Positions 21,865 to 30,575 of a DNA stretch of 63,577 bases are shown here, one piece after another. Source of the stretch: Gammaproteobacteria bacterium (GTDB lineage Bacteria; Pseudomonadota; Gammaproteobacteria; Steroidobacterales; PWYM01); assembly GCA_007693855.1 (NCBI GenBank), contig RECU01000062.1, forward strand, positions 1 to 63,577. Direction: 5' to 3'. The notes below the pieces were generated by a model. That model saw only the letters and a list, made by a program, of their open reading frames with translations. It had not been told where the DNA came from and searched no databases. Each line of letters starts with the position of its first letter. Within the stretch, counting starts at the first letter, position 1. A program made the position numbers and the translations under genes.

Positions 21865-22533
21865 ATGGGCACCTATGAGCTCCTGAACTGGCTGCACATC
21901 GTGCTGTTCGCCTACTGGCTGGGCGCCGACTTCGGGGTCTTCTTCGCCGCCCGGCTGATGGCCAGACCCGGTCTGTCGTATGACGATCGCATGCGTATCC
22001 GCGAACTGCTGCAGTTTGTCGATCTCGCGCCGCGGGTCTCGCTGATTCTGATTCTGCCCGTGGGTCTGCACATGGCGGCCCTGCGCTGGGGCTTGCCGCT
22101 CGGCCCCGGCGCGCTGAGCGCGCTATGGCTGGCGTCGGTGGCGTGGCTGGTGCTCATGCTGTCGGTCCATGCCCGACATGGCAGTGCGCTGGGCGAACGC
22201 CTCCGGCGCGCGGATCTCGGCGTGCGCTACCTGGTGCTGAGCGTGATGCTGGTGCTCGGCGGCGGGTCGCTGATCACCGGATCGCCGATCGCCGACGGCT
22301 GGCTGGCCACCAAGGTGGTGTTGTTCGCCGTCATCATCGCGCTGGGTCTGGCACTGCGGGTGATCTCGGCCGGGTGGGCGCCGGCACTCGCGCAACTGCG
22401 CGCCGGTGAGAATGTGCCGGCGGCCGAACAGGCCATCCTGCGCACCCGCAGGCGCGGCGCGGTGACTGCGCTGTCGCTCTGGGCGGTGCTGCTGGTGATG
22501 GCGTTTCTCGGCACGGTCAAGCCCTTCGCCTGA
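21865..22533 (+). CDS. Six-helix membrane protein, paralogue A
   Basis: A 222-residue integral membrane protein with about six helices, family not recognised. The first helix carries LHIVLFAYWLGADFGVF, followed by an amphipathic segment with PGLSYDDRMRIRELL and DLAPRVS. The same pattern occurs in the protein encoded at 36018-36692, so the two are paralogues. The conserved first-helix His, with YWLGAD, could bind haem or a quinone, but that is a guess. It follows methyltransferase 1 on the same strand after 30 bases and is probably cotranscribed with it. Confidence 0.75.
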   Translation: MGTYELLNWLHIVLFAYWLGADFGVFFAARLMARPGLSYDDRMRIRELLQFVDLAPRVSLILILPVGLHMAALRWGLPLGPGALSALWLASVAWLVLMLSVHARHGSALGERLRRADLGVRYLVLSVMLVLGGGSLITGSPIADGWLATKVVLFAVIIALGLALRVISAGWAPALAQLRAGENVPAAEQAILRTRRRGAVTALSLWAVLLVMAFLGTVKPFA

Positions 22534-22574
22534 TCCGCGTCGCACGCCGCCAGGGACCGTCGAGCCGAGTGCCC

Positions 22575-23699
22575 TCAGGCGGGCTTGCGGGCCGCCGCCA
22601 GAAACCAGCGCATCGACCCGTCGAGCTGCTCGAAATAGCCGACGCTGATCTCGGCCTCGGGGAACCCAGCCTCGGCGAGCATGCGTTGCGGGTCGTTGGT
22701 GGCGTAGGCCTCCCAGAACGGCTCGTTGTTGTTGCGCAGGTCCCAGCCACGTTCGAAGCGCGTGAACTCGTCAAGCTCCGCATAGCGCAGCGGCACGTCC
22801 TGGTGGACGCAGACGCCGCCGGGCGCCAGCAGCCGGAAGGACTCATGCATCATCGCCGCCTGCGTCACCTGCGACATCTCGTGCATGGCGTTATGCGAGA
22901 CCACCAGGTCGAAGCTGCCGTCGGCAAATCCGGTGTCGGTGACGTCGCGCTGATGGAAGTGCACACGGGCGCCGAGAGCCTCGGCGCGGGCGTGCGCATA
23001 GCGCAGCATCCCCGGCCCGACATCGATGGCATGGACTTCAGCATCCGGCCAGGCCAGGGCATAGGGCACTGACGAGCCGCCCGCCGAGCAGGCCATGTCG
23101 AGCACCCGTGCCGGGCGGAATCCGGGGTAACGTTCGGCCAGAAACCGCTGGACCAGCTCGGCCTTCGACTCGCGCGTGCCGACCGACTGGCCCATCGAGT
23201 ACAAGGCGCCCCCCGCCTCGTAGAATGCACCGGCGACAATGTCCGCCGGGTCTTCATCGCGCGCATAGCCCCCTGGCTGCAGATGGATATTGATTCGCCG
23301 GATTACGTTCGGCACCGGGAAGTCGTCAGCCAGTTCCAGCGACCCGCCCGCCGCTCGCGCATCGCTCAGGCGAACATACTCTTCGCGCATCCGCGGACTG
23401 TCGCGGAACACCGCCTCGCCGACCGCCTCCCACATCATCTCCTGGGCACAACGGTTGAGCGCGCTCCAGGTCTGGTAGCCGGGCTCCGCGTACATGGCCT
23501 CGGCGATCTCGCCGCGATCCGCCGCGGGGCGTCCGCGCTCACGCTCGAATGCAGGCTGGGCCGCCTGCTCCCAGATGATCCGGTTCCCCGGGCGCAACCG
23601 TCGGCCAAGGTGGGTCTTCAATGCCAGCACGTAACGCTGGCGTGCGAGTTCCTCGCCATCCGGGCGAGGCAGCATCGAGTGCTGCAGATTCCTTGCCAT
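22575..23699 (-). CDS. SAM-dependent methyltransferase of the five-member family (member 2)
   Basis: A 374-residue relative of member 1 and closest to member 5 (42021-43148). The N-terminal module has QRYVLALK near residue 21, Trp78 and QEM at 86-88; the hinge is HLQPGGY at 139 with GAFYEAGG at 157; SAM motif I reads LDMACSAGG, with Ala where most have Gly; then AIDVG, VHFHQRDV and AMHEMS; the late motif is NNNEPFWEAY. The family spacing between hinge His and motif I (61 residues) is preserved. Transcribed alone, convergent with the membrane-protein gene. No copy of the GntR-type operator was found upstream. Confidence 0.85.
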   Translation of the reverse strand: MARNLQHSMLPRPDGEELARQRYVLALKTHLGRRLRPGNRIIWEQAAQPAFERERGRPAADRGEIAEAMYAEPGYQTWSALNRCAQEMMWEAVGEAVFRDSPRMREEYVRLSDARAAGGSLELADDFPVPNVIRRINIHLQPGGYARDEDPADIVAGAFYEAGGALYSMGQSVGTRESKAELVQRFLAERYPGFRPARVLDMACSAGGSSVPYALAWPDAEVHAIDVGPGMLRYAHARAEALGARVHFHQRDVTDTGFADGSFDLVVSHNAMHEMSQVTQAAMMHESFRLLAPGGVCVHQDVPLRYAELDEFTRFERGWDLRNNNEPFWEAYATNDPQRMLAEAGFPEAEISVGYFEQLDGSMRWFLAAARKPA

Positions 23700-24000
23700 C
23701 CGCGTCTCCCTGACTGGCGCTCTCGTACCTGATCAGTCTAACGGCGAACGCCCCCAGGCGAAATGGCAAAGCCCGTCAGACTCGGGCATAAAGGGTGCTC
23801 CCTGTGCCGCTGCCGCCCCGAGGAAGCCACCGATGAATCGCCCTGCCCGCCTGACCACCTGTGCCGTTGGGATTGCACTCGGGCTGATCCTGGGCGAGGG
23901 TCGGGAGGTTGTCATCAAGGCACCCGACGGCACACGCATCCACTTGGTTGAATTTCGCGACTGAGTAACGCTGCCTGCAGCCAACGCCCTGATGCGCAGC
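23700..24000. other. Intergenic region with one small ORF
   Basis: The 301 bases between methyltransferases 2 and 3 hold only the 43-codon ORF at 23833-23964. A short inverted repeat, GCCCG/CGGGC, lies at about 23768-23784 ahead of it. Nothing else was recognised. Confidence 0.4.
23833..23964 (+). CDS. Small membrane-anchored or exported protein, 43 residues
   Basis: A 43-codon ORF with ATG preceded by GAGGAAG at good spacing. The product has a basic start, a hydrophobic stretch (CAVGIALGLILG), then a soluble tail with EVVIKAPDGTRIHLVEF that looks like a beta-hairpin. It lies alone between two leftward methyltransferase genes, on the opposite strand. The ribosome-binding site and sensible amino-acid pattern support a real gene, but its size makes this uncertain. 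No family recognised. Confidence 0.45.
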   Translation: MNRPARLTTCAVGIALGLILGEGREVVIKAPDGTRIHLVEFRD

Positions 24001-25236
24001 TCAGTCGGCGAGCGGCTTCTCCCCGGTCACGACATACCAGGCGCCGCCGCGCCCATAGTCCTCCTGCAGCGTCTGCCCAGGCGGTGGCTCCACCGGGACA
24101 GCATTCGCCGTGGTCTCGCGGACCGCCTCGGCTGCGAACCCCGCCTCGCGCATGCACGCCACGAGATCGGTGTCGTGCAGTGATGACCAGAACGCCTCGT
24201 TGTTGTAGCGCCCGTCCCAGTCACGCAGACACTGTTCCAACAGCGGCTTGTCCCGGTAGGGCGGCTGTTCCAGATGAAACGCAAGCCCGCCTGGCGCGAG
24301 CTGCTGGAAACTCGCCGCGAAAATCCGCTGGACGGCAGGCCGGGAGGTCTCGTGCAGCACCATGAGCGACACGATCAGGTCGAACGGCGCCTCCGCCGCC
24401 AGCGGCGGCTGCTCGATATCGCCCTGGATGAACCGGACGTTGTCGACGCCGAGCGCACGCGCGCGCGCCGCGCCGTAGCGCAACATCGGCGCCCCGGCAT
24501 CGATCGCCACGATGTCCGCCTCAGGAAACGCGCGGGCCAGGACCAGGGTGTTGGCACCCATGCCGCAGCCCAGGTCGAGGATTCTGCGCGGCTGCCAGCC
24601 GGGCCGATGCTCCGCCAGCCAGGCGACGGTTGCCCGCCCGGCACGATCCGACGCCGGGCCGGACTGGCCGCCCAGCGTCGCGTAGATACCGATCTCGTAG
24701 CTCGCGCCGGCCGCAACATCATCGGTGACCCGCTCGCCCACATAGCCCCCGGGCATGAGGTGAGCGGGCAGCGATTGGAGATAGCGCGGCGGCGAGAACG
24801 CCCGATCCAGGTGCAGCTGGTCGCCTGTGGCGTTGAGTGCGCGACAGGTGTTCACCAGCCCCGGCAGTTGGCGCAGGACCGTCAACTGACCGGCCTGCTG
24901 GCGCATCTCCATGGTCGCACGGCGCATCCGGCTCCAGATACGCCAGGTCAGATTACGCTCGAGCGCGCGCCGGTACTCGTGGCGATCGGTGGGGGGGCGT
25001 CCCAGTTCAGCCTCCAGGGCCGGTTCGACGGACTGTTTCGCCGCGGCCTCAACCCGCGGCAGCAGCTGCTGGGCGAGAAACCGGTTCATCGCCGCCACCA
25101 CATTGAAGCGGGTCTGCTCGTCGTGGGTCAGTGTCGGCAGGGCCGCGTGCTTGAGGATGGTGTGCCACGGGCGCGGCAGCGTGCTCGCCGGCGGCGGCGC
25201 CGGTGTTCCGACAGGGCTCTCGAGTTCGGCGGCCAT
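24001..25236 (-). CDS. SAM-dependent methyltransferase of the five-member family (member 3)
   Basis: A 411-residue relative with a longer, Pro-rich N-terminal extension before the common module. Landmarks: TRFNVVAAMNRFL near residue 42, Trp101 with TMEM at 108-111, hinge HLMPGGY at 159 with GASYEIG, SAM motif I LDLGCGMGANT at 220, AIDAG, VRFIQGDIEQ, VLHETS, and late YNNEAF, with Ala where the others have Pro. Of the five it has the most canonical glycine loop. An upstream ATG at 25257 is possible, but AAGGAGG sits correctly for the ATG at 25236. A GntR-type inverted repeat (25250-25271) lies just ahead of that ribosome-binding site. Confidence 0.86.
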   Translation of the reverse strand: MAAELESPVGTPAPPPASTLPRPWHTILKHAALPTLTHDEQTRFNVVAAMNRFLAQQLLPRVEAAAKQSVEPALEAELGRPPTDRHEYRRALERNLTWRIWSRMRRATMEMRQQAGQLTVLRQLPGLVNTCRALNATGDQLHLDRAFSPPRYLQSLPAHLMPGGYVGERVTDDVAAGASYEIGIYATLGGQSGPASDRAGRATVAWLAEHRPGWQPRRILDLGCGMGANTLVLARAFPEADIVAIDAGAPMLRYGAARARALGVDNVRFIQGDIEQPPLAAEAPFDLIVSLMVLHETSRPAVQRIFAASFQQLAPGGLAFHLEQPPYRDKPLLEQCLRDWDGRYNNEAFWSSLHDTDLVACMREAGFAAEAVRETTANAVPVEPPPGQTLQEDYGRGGAWYVVTGEKPLAD

Positions 25237-25249
25237 GGTCTCCGCCTCC

Positions 25250-25271
25250 TTTGTCATGACATGATGACAAC
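25250..25271. promoter_or_regulatory. GntR-type operator candidate, site 1
   Basis: TTTGTCAT-N6-ATGACAAC, a near-perfect inverted repeat with the same 8-6-8 geometry as the sites at 41099, 43173, 48968 and 61811. It sits immediately upstream of the ribosome-binding site of methyltransferase 3, where a bound repressor would block transcription. Confidence 0.65.
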
Positions 25272-25313
25272 CAGACTACAGCAGCCGCAGCCGCCGATAA
25301 AGCCGCCGCGAGC

Positions 25314-27134
25314 TCAGCCTCCGGTCGCCCGCGAGAACTGCAGGTCCACCCGCACCTCGCCAGGGTAAAAACAGGCCACCTGGCCGCCGGCCGCCGTCTC
25401 CTGCAAGGGCGGGCGTTCCTGCCGGCAACGCGGCTGGACGATCGGACAGCGCGTGTGGAACGGGCAGCCGGCCGGCGGGTCGATCGCCGATGGCGGGTCC
25501 CCACCCAATACCACGCGGGCGCGAGTGCCGTCGTCATCGACCACCGGCACCGCGGAGATCAGCGCGGCGGTGTACGGATGCTGCGGCGCGGAGATCACGG
25601 CCGCTGCCGACCCCTGCTCCACCACCCGACCCAGATACAGCACCACCACCCGGTCGGCGATCTCGTGCACCAGGGCCAGGTCATGCGAAATGATCAGGTA
25701 GGCCACGCCAGTCTCGGCCTGGATATCCATCAGCAGCCGGATGATCTGTGCCTGGATGGAGACATCGAGCGCGGAGACCGGCTCATCGGCGATCAGGATC
25801 CGCGGCGACAGCGCCAGCGCGCGGGCGATCGAGATCCGCTGCCGCTGCCCGCCCGAGAACTGCGAGGGCAGACGATCCAGCGCCTCTTCGGGCAGCTGCA
25901 CCTGCCGCATCAGCTCGCGCACGCGCGCCTCGCGACTGCTGCGGCTGCCCACGCTGTGGGCATTCAGCGGCTCCATCAGGATCCGTCGGACACTCCAGCG
26001 GGGATCCAGACTGCCATACGGGTTCTGAAGCACCATCTGGACATCGCGGCGCAGGCGCTTCTGGCGCTCGCCACTGACCCGCGTGACATCGTCGCCGGCA
26101 AACTCCAGGCGACCCGCGCGCAGCTTGTGCACTCCCATCAGCGCCAGCGCCGTGGACGACTTGCCCGAGCCCGACTCGCCCACCAGGGCTACCGTCTCAC
26201 CCGCCCAGACGTCCAGGTCCACCTCATCCACGGCGTGCAGTTCGCGCCGCCCAACGGGGAAGGTTACGCGCATGCCGCTGCCCTGCAGCAGCGGCTGCGC
26301 GCGCGAGTGACTGCGCGCGGCCTGCAGACGTTCGGCCCTGAAGCGCGGCGCCGCCTCGAGCAGTGCGCGGGTGTACTCGTGCTGTGGCGCGCGCAGCACC
26401 TCGCGACAGTCACCGGCTTCCACCACGCGCCCATGGCGCATGACCATGACGCGATCACAGATTTGCGCCGCGACACCAAGATCATGCGTGACCAGGATCA
26501 GGCCGCAGTTCTCCACGCGGGTGCGCATGAGTTCGAGAATCTGCGCCTGCACGGTCGCATCGAGCGCCGTGGTGGGCTCATCGGCCAGCAGCACGGCCGG
26601 ATGATTGAGCATCGCCAGCGCGATCATCGCCCGCTGCAGCTGGCCGCCGGACATCTCGTGCGGATAAGCCTCGAAGCGCTGCTCCGGTGAAGGGATACCC
26701 ACATCGCGCAGCGCCGCGATCACCCGCTCGCGCGCCGCCTCGAAACTGATGCCCTGATGGCGTTGCAGCGACTGGCTGAGCTGCCGGCCAATGGTGCGTA
26801 CCGGGTTGAAACCGGTCATGGGGTTCTGGAAGACCATGCCGATGTCGCGCCCACGTACGCCGCACCACGCGGTCTCGTCGAGGTTACGCACGTCACGACC
26901 GAGCAGCTCCAGACGCGCGGCGCGGACCTGGCCGGGCCGCGGGACCAGGGCCATGAGCGCCAGGGACAGCATGGTCTTGCCTGACCCCGATTCCCCGACA
27001 ACGCCCAGGGTTTCGCCCCGGTGCAGCACGAAACTGATGTCATCCACGACACGCGTCGGGCCCTCGGACCCCGAAAATTCGATCACCAGATTGTCGGCGC
27101 GGGCGACCTGCTCGCCGGATCGTCCTGTCATCAC
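25314..27134 (-). CDS. Double-ATPase peptide-type ABC transporter ATP-binding protein
   Basis: A 606-residue protein with two complete ABC ATPase domains in tandem, like GsiA and YejF, that energise import of peptides or similar compounds. Walker A is seen twice (GESGSGKTMLS; GESGSGKSSTA), with ABC signatures MSGGQLQRA and FSGGQRQRIS and Walker B segments VLLADEPTTALD and ILIADEPVSALD. The oligopeptide-family Cys-rich C-terminal piece is present (GCPFHTRCP). It overlaps the upstream lipoprotein-hydrolase gene by four bases. No permease genes adjoin it; it may serve the permeases at 50353-52188 or unlinked ones, with solute-binding proteins at 33395 and 39559. Confidence 0.93.
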   Translation of the reverse strand: MMTGRSGEQVARADNLVIEFSGSEGPTRVVDDISFVLHRGETLGVVGESGSGKTMLSLALMALVPRPGQVRAARLELLGRDVRNLDETAWCGVRGRDIGMVFQNPMTGFNPVRTIGRQLSQSLQRHQGISFEAARERVIAALRDVGIPSPEQRFEAYPHEMSGGQLQRAMIALAMLNHPAVLLADEPTTALDATVQAQILELMRTRVENCGLILVTHDLGVAAQICDRVMVMRHGRVVEAGDCREVLRAPQHEYTRALLEAAPRFRAERLQAARSHSRAQPLLQGSGMRVTFPVGRRELHAVDEVDLDVWAGETVALVGESGSGKSSTALALMGVHKLRAGRLEFAGDDVTRVSGERQKRLRRDVQMVLQNPYGSLDPRWSVRRILMEPLNAHSVGSRSSREARVRELMRQVQLPEEALDRLPSQFSGGQRQRISIARALALSPRILIADEPVSALDVSIQAQIIRLLMDIQAETGVAYLIISHDLALVHEIADRVVVLYLGRVVEQGSAAAVISAPQHPYTAALISAVPVVDDDGTRARVVLGGDPPSAIDPPAGCPFHTRCPIVQPRCRQERPPLQETAAGGQVACFYPGEVRVDLQFSRATGG

Positions 27135-28096
27135 ACGTCCTGTTCTGCGGGTTCAGTGGCCTGTTGACGGTCTGCACCGGTACGCGCTGCGCCATCAAAC
27201 CAGACGGCGAGAATGTCTTCCAGGGCTGCATTGAAGCGTTGCGGCGCCTCGAGCATGGGGAAATGGCCCACCCCTTCGATCGTCTCGACCCGCAGCGCCG
27301 GGTAGCGCTCACGCAGCGCCTCGGCGGGCGTTGGCCGGTAGTCGCTGTTGATGATCACCAGCGGCACGGCCAGGCGCTCGAAGGCGGCGGCGTAGTCCAT
27401 CCGCGCATACCCGCGCATCATGCCGATCCCGGTCTCCGGGTCGCCGGCGCTCATCGTCGCCTGGATCTCGGCCCGCAGCGCGGGCGGGGTCGACGCCACG
27501 AACATCGACTCGATGAAGCCCTGCACCACGCCGGCGTAGTCCGCCTCAACCGGCGCCAACGCGGCGCTCAGGGCCGCCTCGTCAGGCGGCGAGGCCAACG
27601 CGTCGCGCAACGTATCCACCGCCACCAGACCGACCAGCGCTTCGATGTGTGGCGCCGCCTCGAGGATCACCGGCCCGCCCATGGAGTGGCCGATCAGCAC
27701 CACGGGCCCGGACACCACCTCACGAACCACGGCGGCGACATCCTGTCCGAACGCCGCCATGCTCCAGTCCTCCCGCCCCCCGGCCGACTCGCCATGCCCC
27801 GGAAGATCGACCAGGACCACGCGGTAGCCGTCGGCAAACTGCGCGATCTGCTCGCGCCAGAACCCGCGGTCGCACTGCCAGCCGTGGATGAAGACCAACG
27901 TCGCCGGCCCCGCGCCTGCCGCCTCCCAGGCGATGTCCAGGCCATCGACAGTGCTGGGGGTCATGCCCTGCCGAGTCTCAGACGTCGCCGATGCCTTCTC
28001 GGGCGACTCATCCGCACCCCCTCCGCAGGCGGCCAAAAAAAACAACATCACCAGACCGACCAGGCTGTTGGCCCGGGTGTTCAAGAACAGGCACAT
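27131..28096 (-). CDS. Alpha/beta-hydrolase lipoprotein
   Basis: A 321-residue alpha/beta-fold hydrolase with a lipoprotein signal: hydrophobic LVGLVMLFFLAAC with a lipobox ending at Cys, then Gly-Gly-Gly. The canonical features follow: oxyanion HGWQ, nucleophile elbow GHSMGG, an acid in NSDYRP and the late His in VGHFPMLE. The frame is open 32 codons further upstream, but the ATG at 28096 has AGGAG at proper distance and starts the signal peptide. It is predicted to act at the cell envelope as an esterase, lactonase or amidase. It overlaps the double-ATPase gene downstream, so hydrolysis and uptake may be linked. Confidence 0.85.
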   Translation of the reverse strand: MCLFLNTRANSLVGLVMLFFLAACGGGADESPEKASATSETRQGMTPSTVDGLDIAWEAAGAGPATLVFIHGWQCDRGFWREQIAQFADGYRVVLVDLPGHGESAGGREDWSMAAFGQDVAAVVREVVSGPVVLIGHSMGGPVILEAAPHIEALVGLVAVDTLRDALASPPDEAALSAALAPVEADYAGVVQGFIESMFVASTPPALRAEIQATMSAGDPETGIGMMRGYARMDYAAAFERLAVPLVIINSDYRPTPAEALRERYPALRVETIEGVGHFPMLEAPQRFNAALEDILAVWFDGAARTGADRQQATEPAEQDV

Positions 28097-28206
28097 CGAC
28101 AGGCTCCTCGCGGGCGCGCGACAGGCGCGTCTGATTGTATTGATCACTTGCGCGGATAAGTGGCAATTCGGTTCGTGGGCATGCCCGGGCATCGTAGCCT
28201 ATCGCT

Positions 28207-29016
28207 TCAGTGCTCGCAGAATCGGTGATACGCGGTGACGAGCCGCTCGGCCACGCTGTCCGGCCGCTCGAGCGTCACCCATGGCCCGCCCGGCAGCGTG
28301 TCGACCTCCACGCCCAGGGCGGCCGCCGCCTCAGGCGCACAGGCCGACAGGCGATCCTGTTCGAAGGCCAGCAGTTCGATCCGCGAGTGCATGCCCTGGA
28401 GCTTCGCGACCAGCGCCTGGACATCGAAGCCATACAAGGCCACGTAGCCGTGATACCAGCACGGACCGGCAGCGAGACGGTCGGCGAACGCCCGCAGCCG
28501 CGTGGCCAGGGGGGTCTCGTCCTCGAAGGACTCACTGGTGAACTGCCACAGTGCCTGCAGCTGCCCGGGGTCGGCATCCGGCGCCAGCGGCGCGAGCCGG
28601 GCAAAGCGCTCGAACCGCTGCTGCCAGTCGGCGAACCAGGGCAGGCCAAGACATAGCGCCCCACTGACCCGCGCCGGCTGAGCCGCAAGCGCCACCAGCG
28701 CAAGCAGCGCACCGGTGTGGTGGCCGGCGATCACGAAGGGCCCCGGGTGCAGCGCACGGGCGCCGGCCAACGCCGCTTCGGCATAGGTCTCCAGGGTCGG
28801 CGTGGCGCGCGGGGCGGTCGACTCGCCGTAGCCGGGCAGGTCGGGCGCAATGCACGCGATGCCCGGGGGCAGCCGTTCGATCACGCGGCGCCACATCCAG
28901 CCGGAAGAAGGCACCTGATGGAGCAGCAGCACCGCGGGCGCGGGCGCGGCGTCGAGCCCGCGCGCCAGCATATGCAGCTCGCCCCCCTCATAGTCGATTA
29001 CGTGCCGCGGCATCAT
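28207..29016 (-). CDS. Alpha/beta-hydrolase fold protein lacking canonical Ser and His
   Basis: A 269-residue alpha/beta-hydrolase fold protein. The fold signature is clear (LLLHQVPSSGWMWR; APDLPGYGES), but the nucleophile elbow reads GHHTG (residues 98-102), with His100 where Ser, Asp or Cys is expected. Near the C-terminus, where hydrolases have Gly-x-Gly-His, the sequence is LPGGPWVTLE. It may be a non-hydrolytic member or pseudoenzyme. The frame is open to 29130, but the ATG at 29016 overlaps the stop of the upstream HbpS-like gene and is the natural start. Third in a LysR / HbpS-like / hydrolase-like unit. Confidence 0.75.
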   Translation of the reverse strand: MMPRHVIDYEGGELHMLARGLDAAPAPAVLLLHQVPSSGWMWRRVIERLPPGIACIAPDLPGYGESTAPRATPTLETYAEAALAGARALHPGPFVIAGHHTGALLALVALAAQPARVSGALCLGLPWFADWQQRFERFARLAPLAPDADPGQLQALWQFTSESFEDETPLATRLRAFADRLAAGPCWYHGYVALYGFDVQALVAKLQGMHSRIELLAFEQDRLSACAPEAAAALGVEVDTLPGGPWVTLERPDSVAERLVTAYHRFCEH

Positions 29017-29441
29017 CGCCCAGCCTCCTGGATGCAGGTCCACACGGTCAGGGCCTGCTGCGAGACCTCGATATCCTGCTCGCCACTGCCGCCGGAGGAG
29101 GCAAAGCCGCCAACGATCTCGCCCGCACACTCAAGCGGAAAGCCGCCCATGGACAACAGCAACGGCGGCACTGCCGTGCTCACCAGACTGCTCCATACCT
29201 CCGGAAACAGGCCCGCCCGCTCGACGATGACATGCGTCGGGCGCCGGCAATACACGGCAGTGCGGGCCTTGGCCACAACCGTGGTCGCCGCCAGCAGACT
29301 GGCGCCGTCCATCCGCAGCATTGCCAGCGGATGTCCGCCGGCGTCCACCACCGCGAAGGCCATCGGCGCCTCCAGGCTGGCGGCATGTTCGCGGGCGGCA
29401 GAGATCAGTTGCAGGGCTGTGTCAGCCATCAATGCGGACAT
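29013..29441 (-). CDS. GlcG/HbpS family protein (DUF336)
   Basis: A 142-residue protein of the GlcG/HbpS family. The signature is seen as AFAVVDAGGHPLAMLRMDGA, KARTAVYCRRPTH and a Gly-rich end GEIVGGFASSGGSGEQD. Members bind haem or are found beside oxidases and catabolic genes; a single function has not been fixed. It starts inside the end of the LysR gene, with GGAG upstream, and its stop overlaps the start of the next gene. Confidence 0.85.
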   Translation of the reverse strand: MSALMADTALQLISAAREHAASLEAPMAFAVVDAGGHPLAMLRMDGASLLAATTVVAKARTAVYCRRPTHVIVERAGLFPEVWSSLVSTAVPPLLLSMGGFPLECAGEIVGGFASSGGSGEQDIEVSQQALTVWTCIQEAGR

Positions 29442-30355
29442 GGTGCGGCTCCGTCAGGGTGTCGGGAAGTGTCGAACTGCTGGTGAAGCCAGACCAGGAA
29501 GGCGCTGGCGAGCACATCGGGCTGCCGGCCGGTCGGCCAGATCGCATAATACCCATGCACATCTTCCACACTGAGCTCGAACAGGCGGCGCAGCCGGCCC
29601 TCGGCGAGGGCGCTCTCGGCATACCGTGCTTTGGCCAGCGCCACCCCCTCGCCCGCCTCAGCCGCCGAGATGAGCATGGAAGAATCGGAAACCAGCAATC
29701 CGGAGTGAGGCTCTGCCAGGGTCAACCCGGCCGCCTGCAGCCACGGCAGCCAGGGCTGCCAGGCGTGGCGCAGCAGCGTGCAGCGCGCGAGATCCGCAGG
29801 CTCATGCAGTGCCAGCCGTGCGGCATACTCTGGCGCACACACCGGGAACAGTTGTTCGCCGGCCAGGTATTCCGCCTGCACGTCAGGCCAGCGGCCGCCA
29901 CCATAGCGGATTGCAATGTCCACGCCCGTGGCCAGGAAGTCGCCCAGTTCGGCCGTCGATCGCACCTCAAGGGTCGCCTCGGGCCGGCGGACGATAAAGC
30001 CCCCCAGCCGCGGCACCAGCCAGCGCGTCGCCAGGGCCGGGTGCACGCCGATCACCAACCGCCCGGCGCGGGCATTGCGCTCTGCTGGAAAGGCACCTTC
30101 CAGCAGCAGCAACGCCTGCCGCGCGACCGCGAGCAGGGCCATCGCATCACGTGTCGGGCGCATCAGCCGACCCTGGCGCTCGAACAGCGGGAGGCCCGCC
30201 CGCTGCTCGAGTTCCCGGATCCGATGGCTGATGGCACCGTGGGTCAGGCCGAGTTCGGCGGCTGCCGCGGTGTAGCTGCCATGGCGTGCAGCGGCATCCA
30301 GCGCCTGCAGGGTCTGCAGCGATGGCAGCCCGGCAGTTCTGTTAGATTTTTTCAC
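29429..30355 (-). CDS. LysR-family transcriptional regulator (GcvA-like)
   Basis: A 308-residue LysR regulator. The N-terminal winged helix-turn-helix is clear (SLQTLQALDAAARHGSYTAA; LTHGAISHRIRELEQ), with the GcvA-type FERQGRLMRPT turn, followed by a two-lobe effector domain starting near GRLVIGVHP. It is the first gene of a leftward unit with the HbpS-like and hydrolase-fold genes and is divergent from methyltransferase 4, 220 bases away, so it probably controls one or both directions. An inverted repeat GTTAG/CTAAC flanks its start region. Confidence 0.9.
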   Translation of the reverse strand: MKKSNRTAGLPSLQTLQALDAAARHGSYTAAAAELGLTHGAISHRIRELEQRAGLPLFERQGRLMRPTRDAMALLAVARQALLLLEGAFPAERNARAGRLVIGVHPALATRWLVPRLGGFIVRRPEATLEVRSTAELGDFLATGVDIAIRYGGGRWPDVQAEYLAGEQLFPVCAPEYAARLALHEPADLARCTLLRHAWQPWLPWLQAAGLTLAEPHSGLLVSDSSMLISAAEAGEGVALAKARYAESALAEGRLRRLFELSVEDVHGYYAIWPTGRQPDVLASAFLVWLHQQFDTSRHPDGAAPCPH

Positions 30356-30368
30356 ACGCTAAGCTAAC
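30341..30368. promoter_or_regulatory. Possible LysR binding region between divergent genes
   Basis: GTTAG at 30341-30345 and CTAAC at 30364-30368 form an imperfectly spaced inverted repeat around the LysR start codon, the usual place for autoregulation. The rest of the 220-base gap to methyltransferase 4 also holds an 8-bp palindrome, GGATATCC, near 30464. Confidence 0.3.
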
Positions 30369-30575
30369 CCTGTTCGTTTGCAAATCTACGAAGCTTGCCC
30401 GATGCTTTCCAGTTCAAGGTGCAGCACTTCGCCGGAAAGCAAGACCTCCGGCAATATACTCGGGATATCCGGATTTCGCAGCGCCCGTCACGGCCCGGTC
30501 AGTACTGGGCAAGGCGGCAGCGCAAGCGCCCCTCGCAGGCTCGACTGTTAACGGAATTGGCAGGAGGCAAAGGCA

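Noticed and set aside
27881-28050. A-rich run near 28028 as a terminator
   Set aside because: It lies inside the signal-peptide codons of the lipoprotein hydrolase gene and has no preceding stem.
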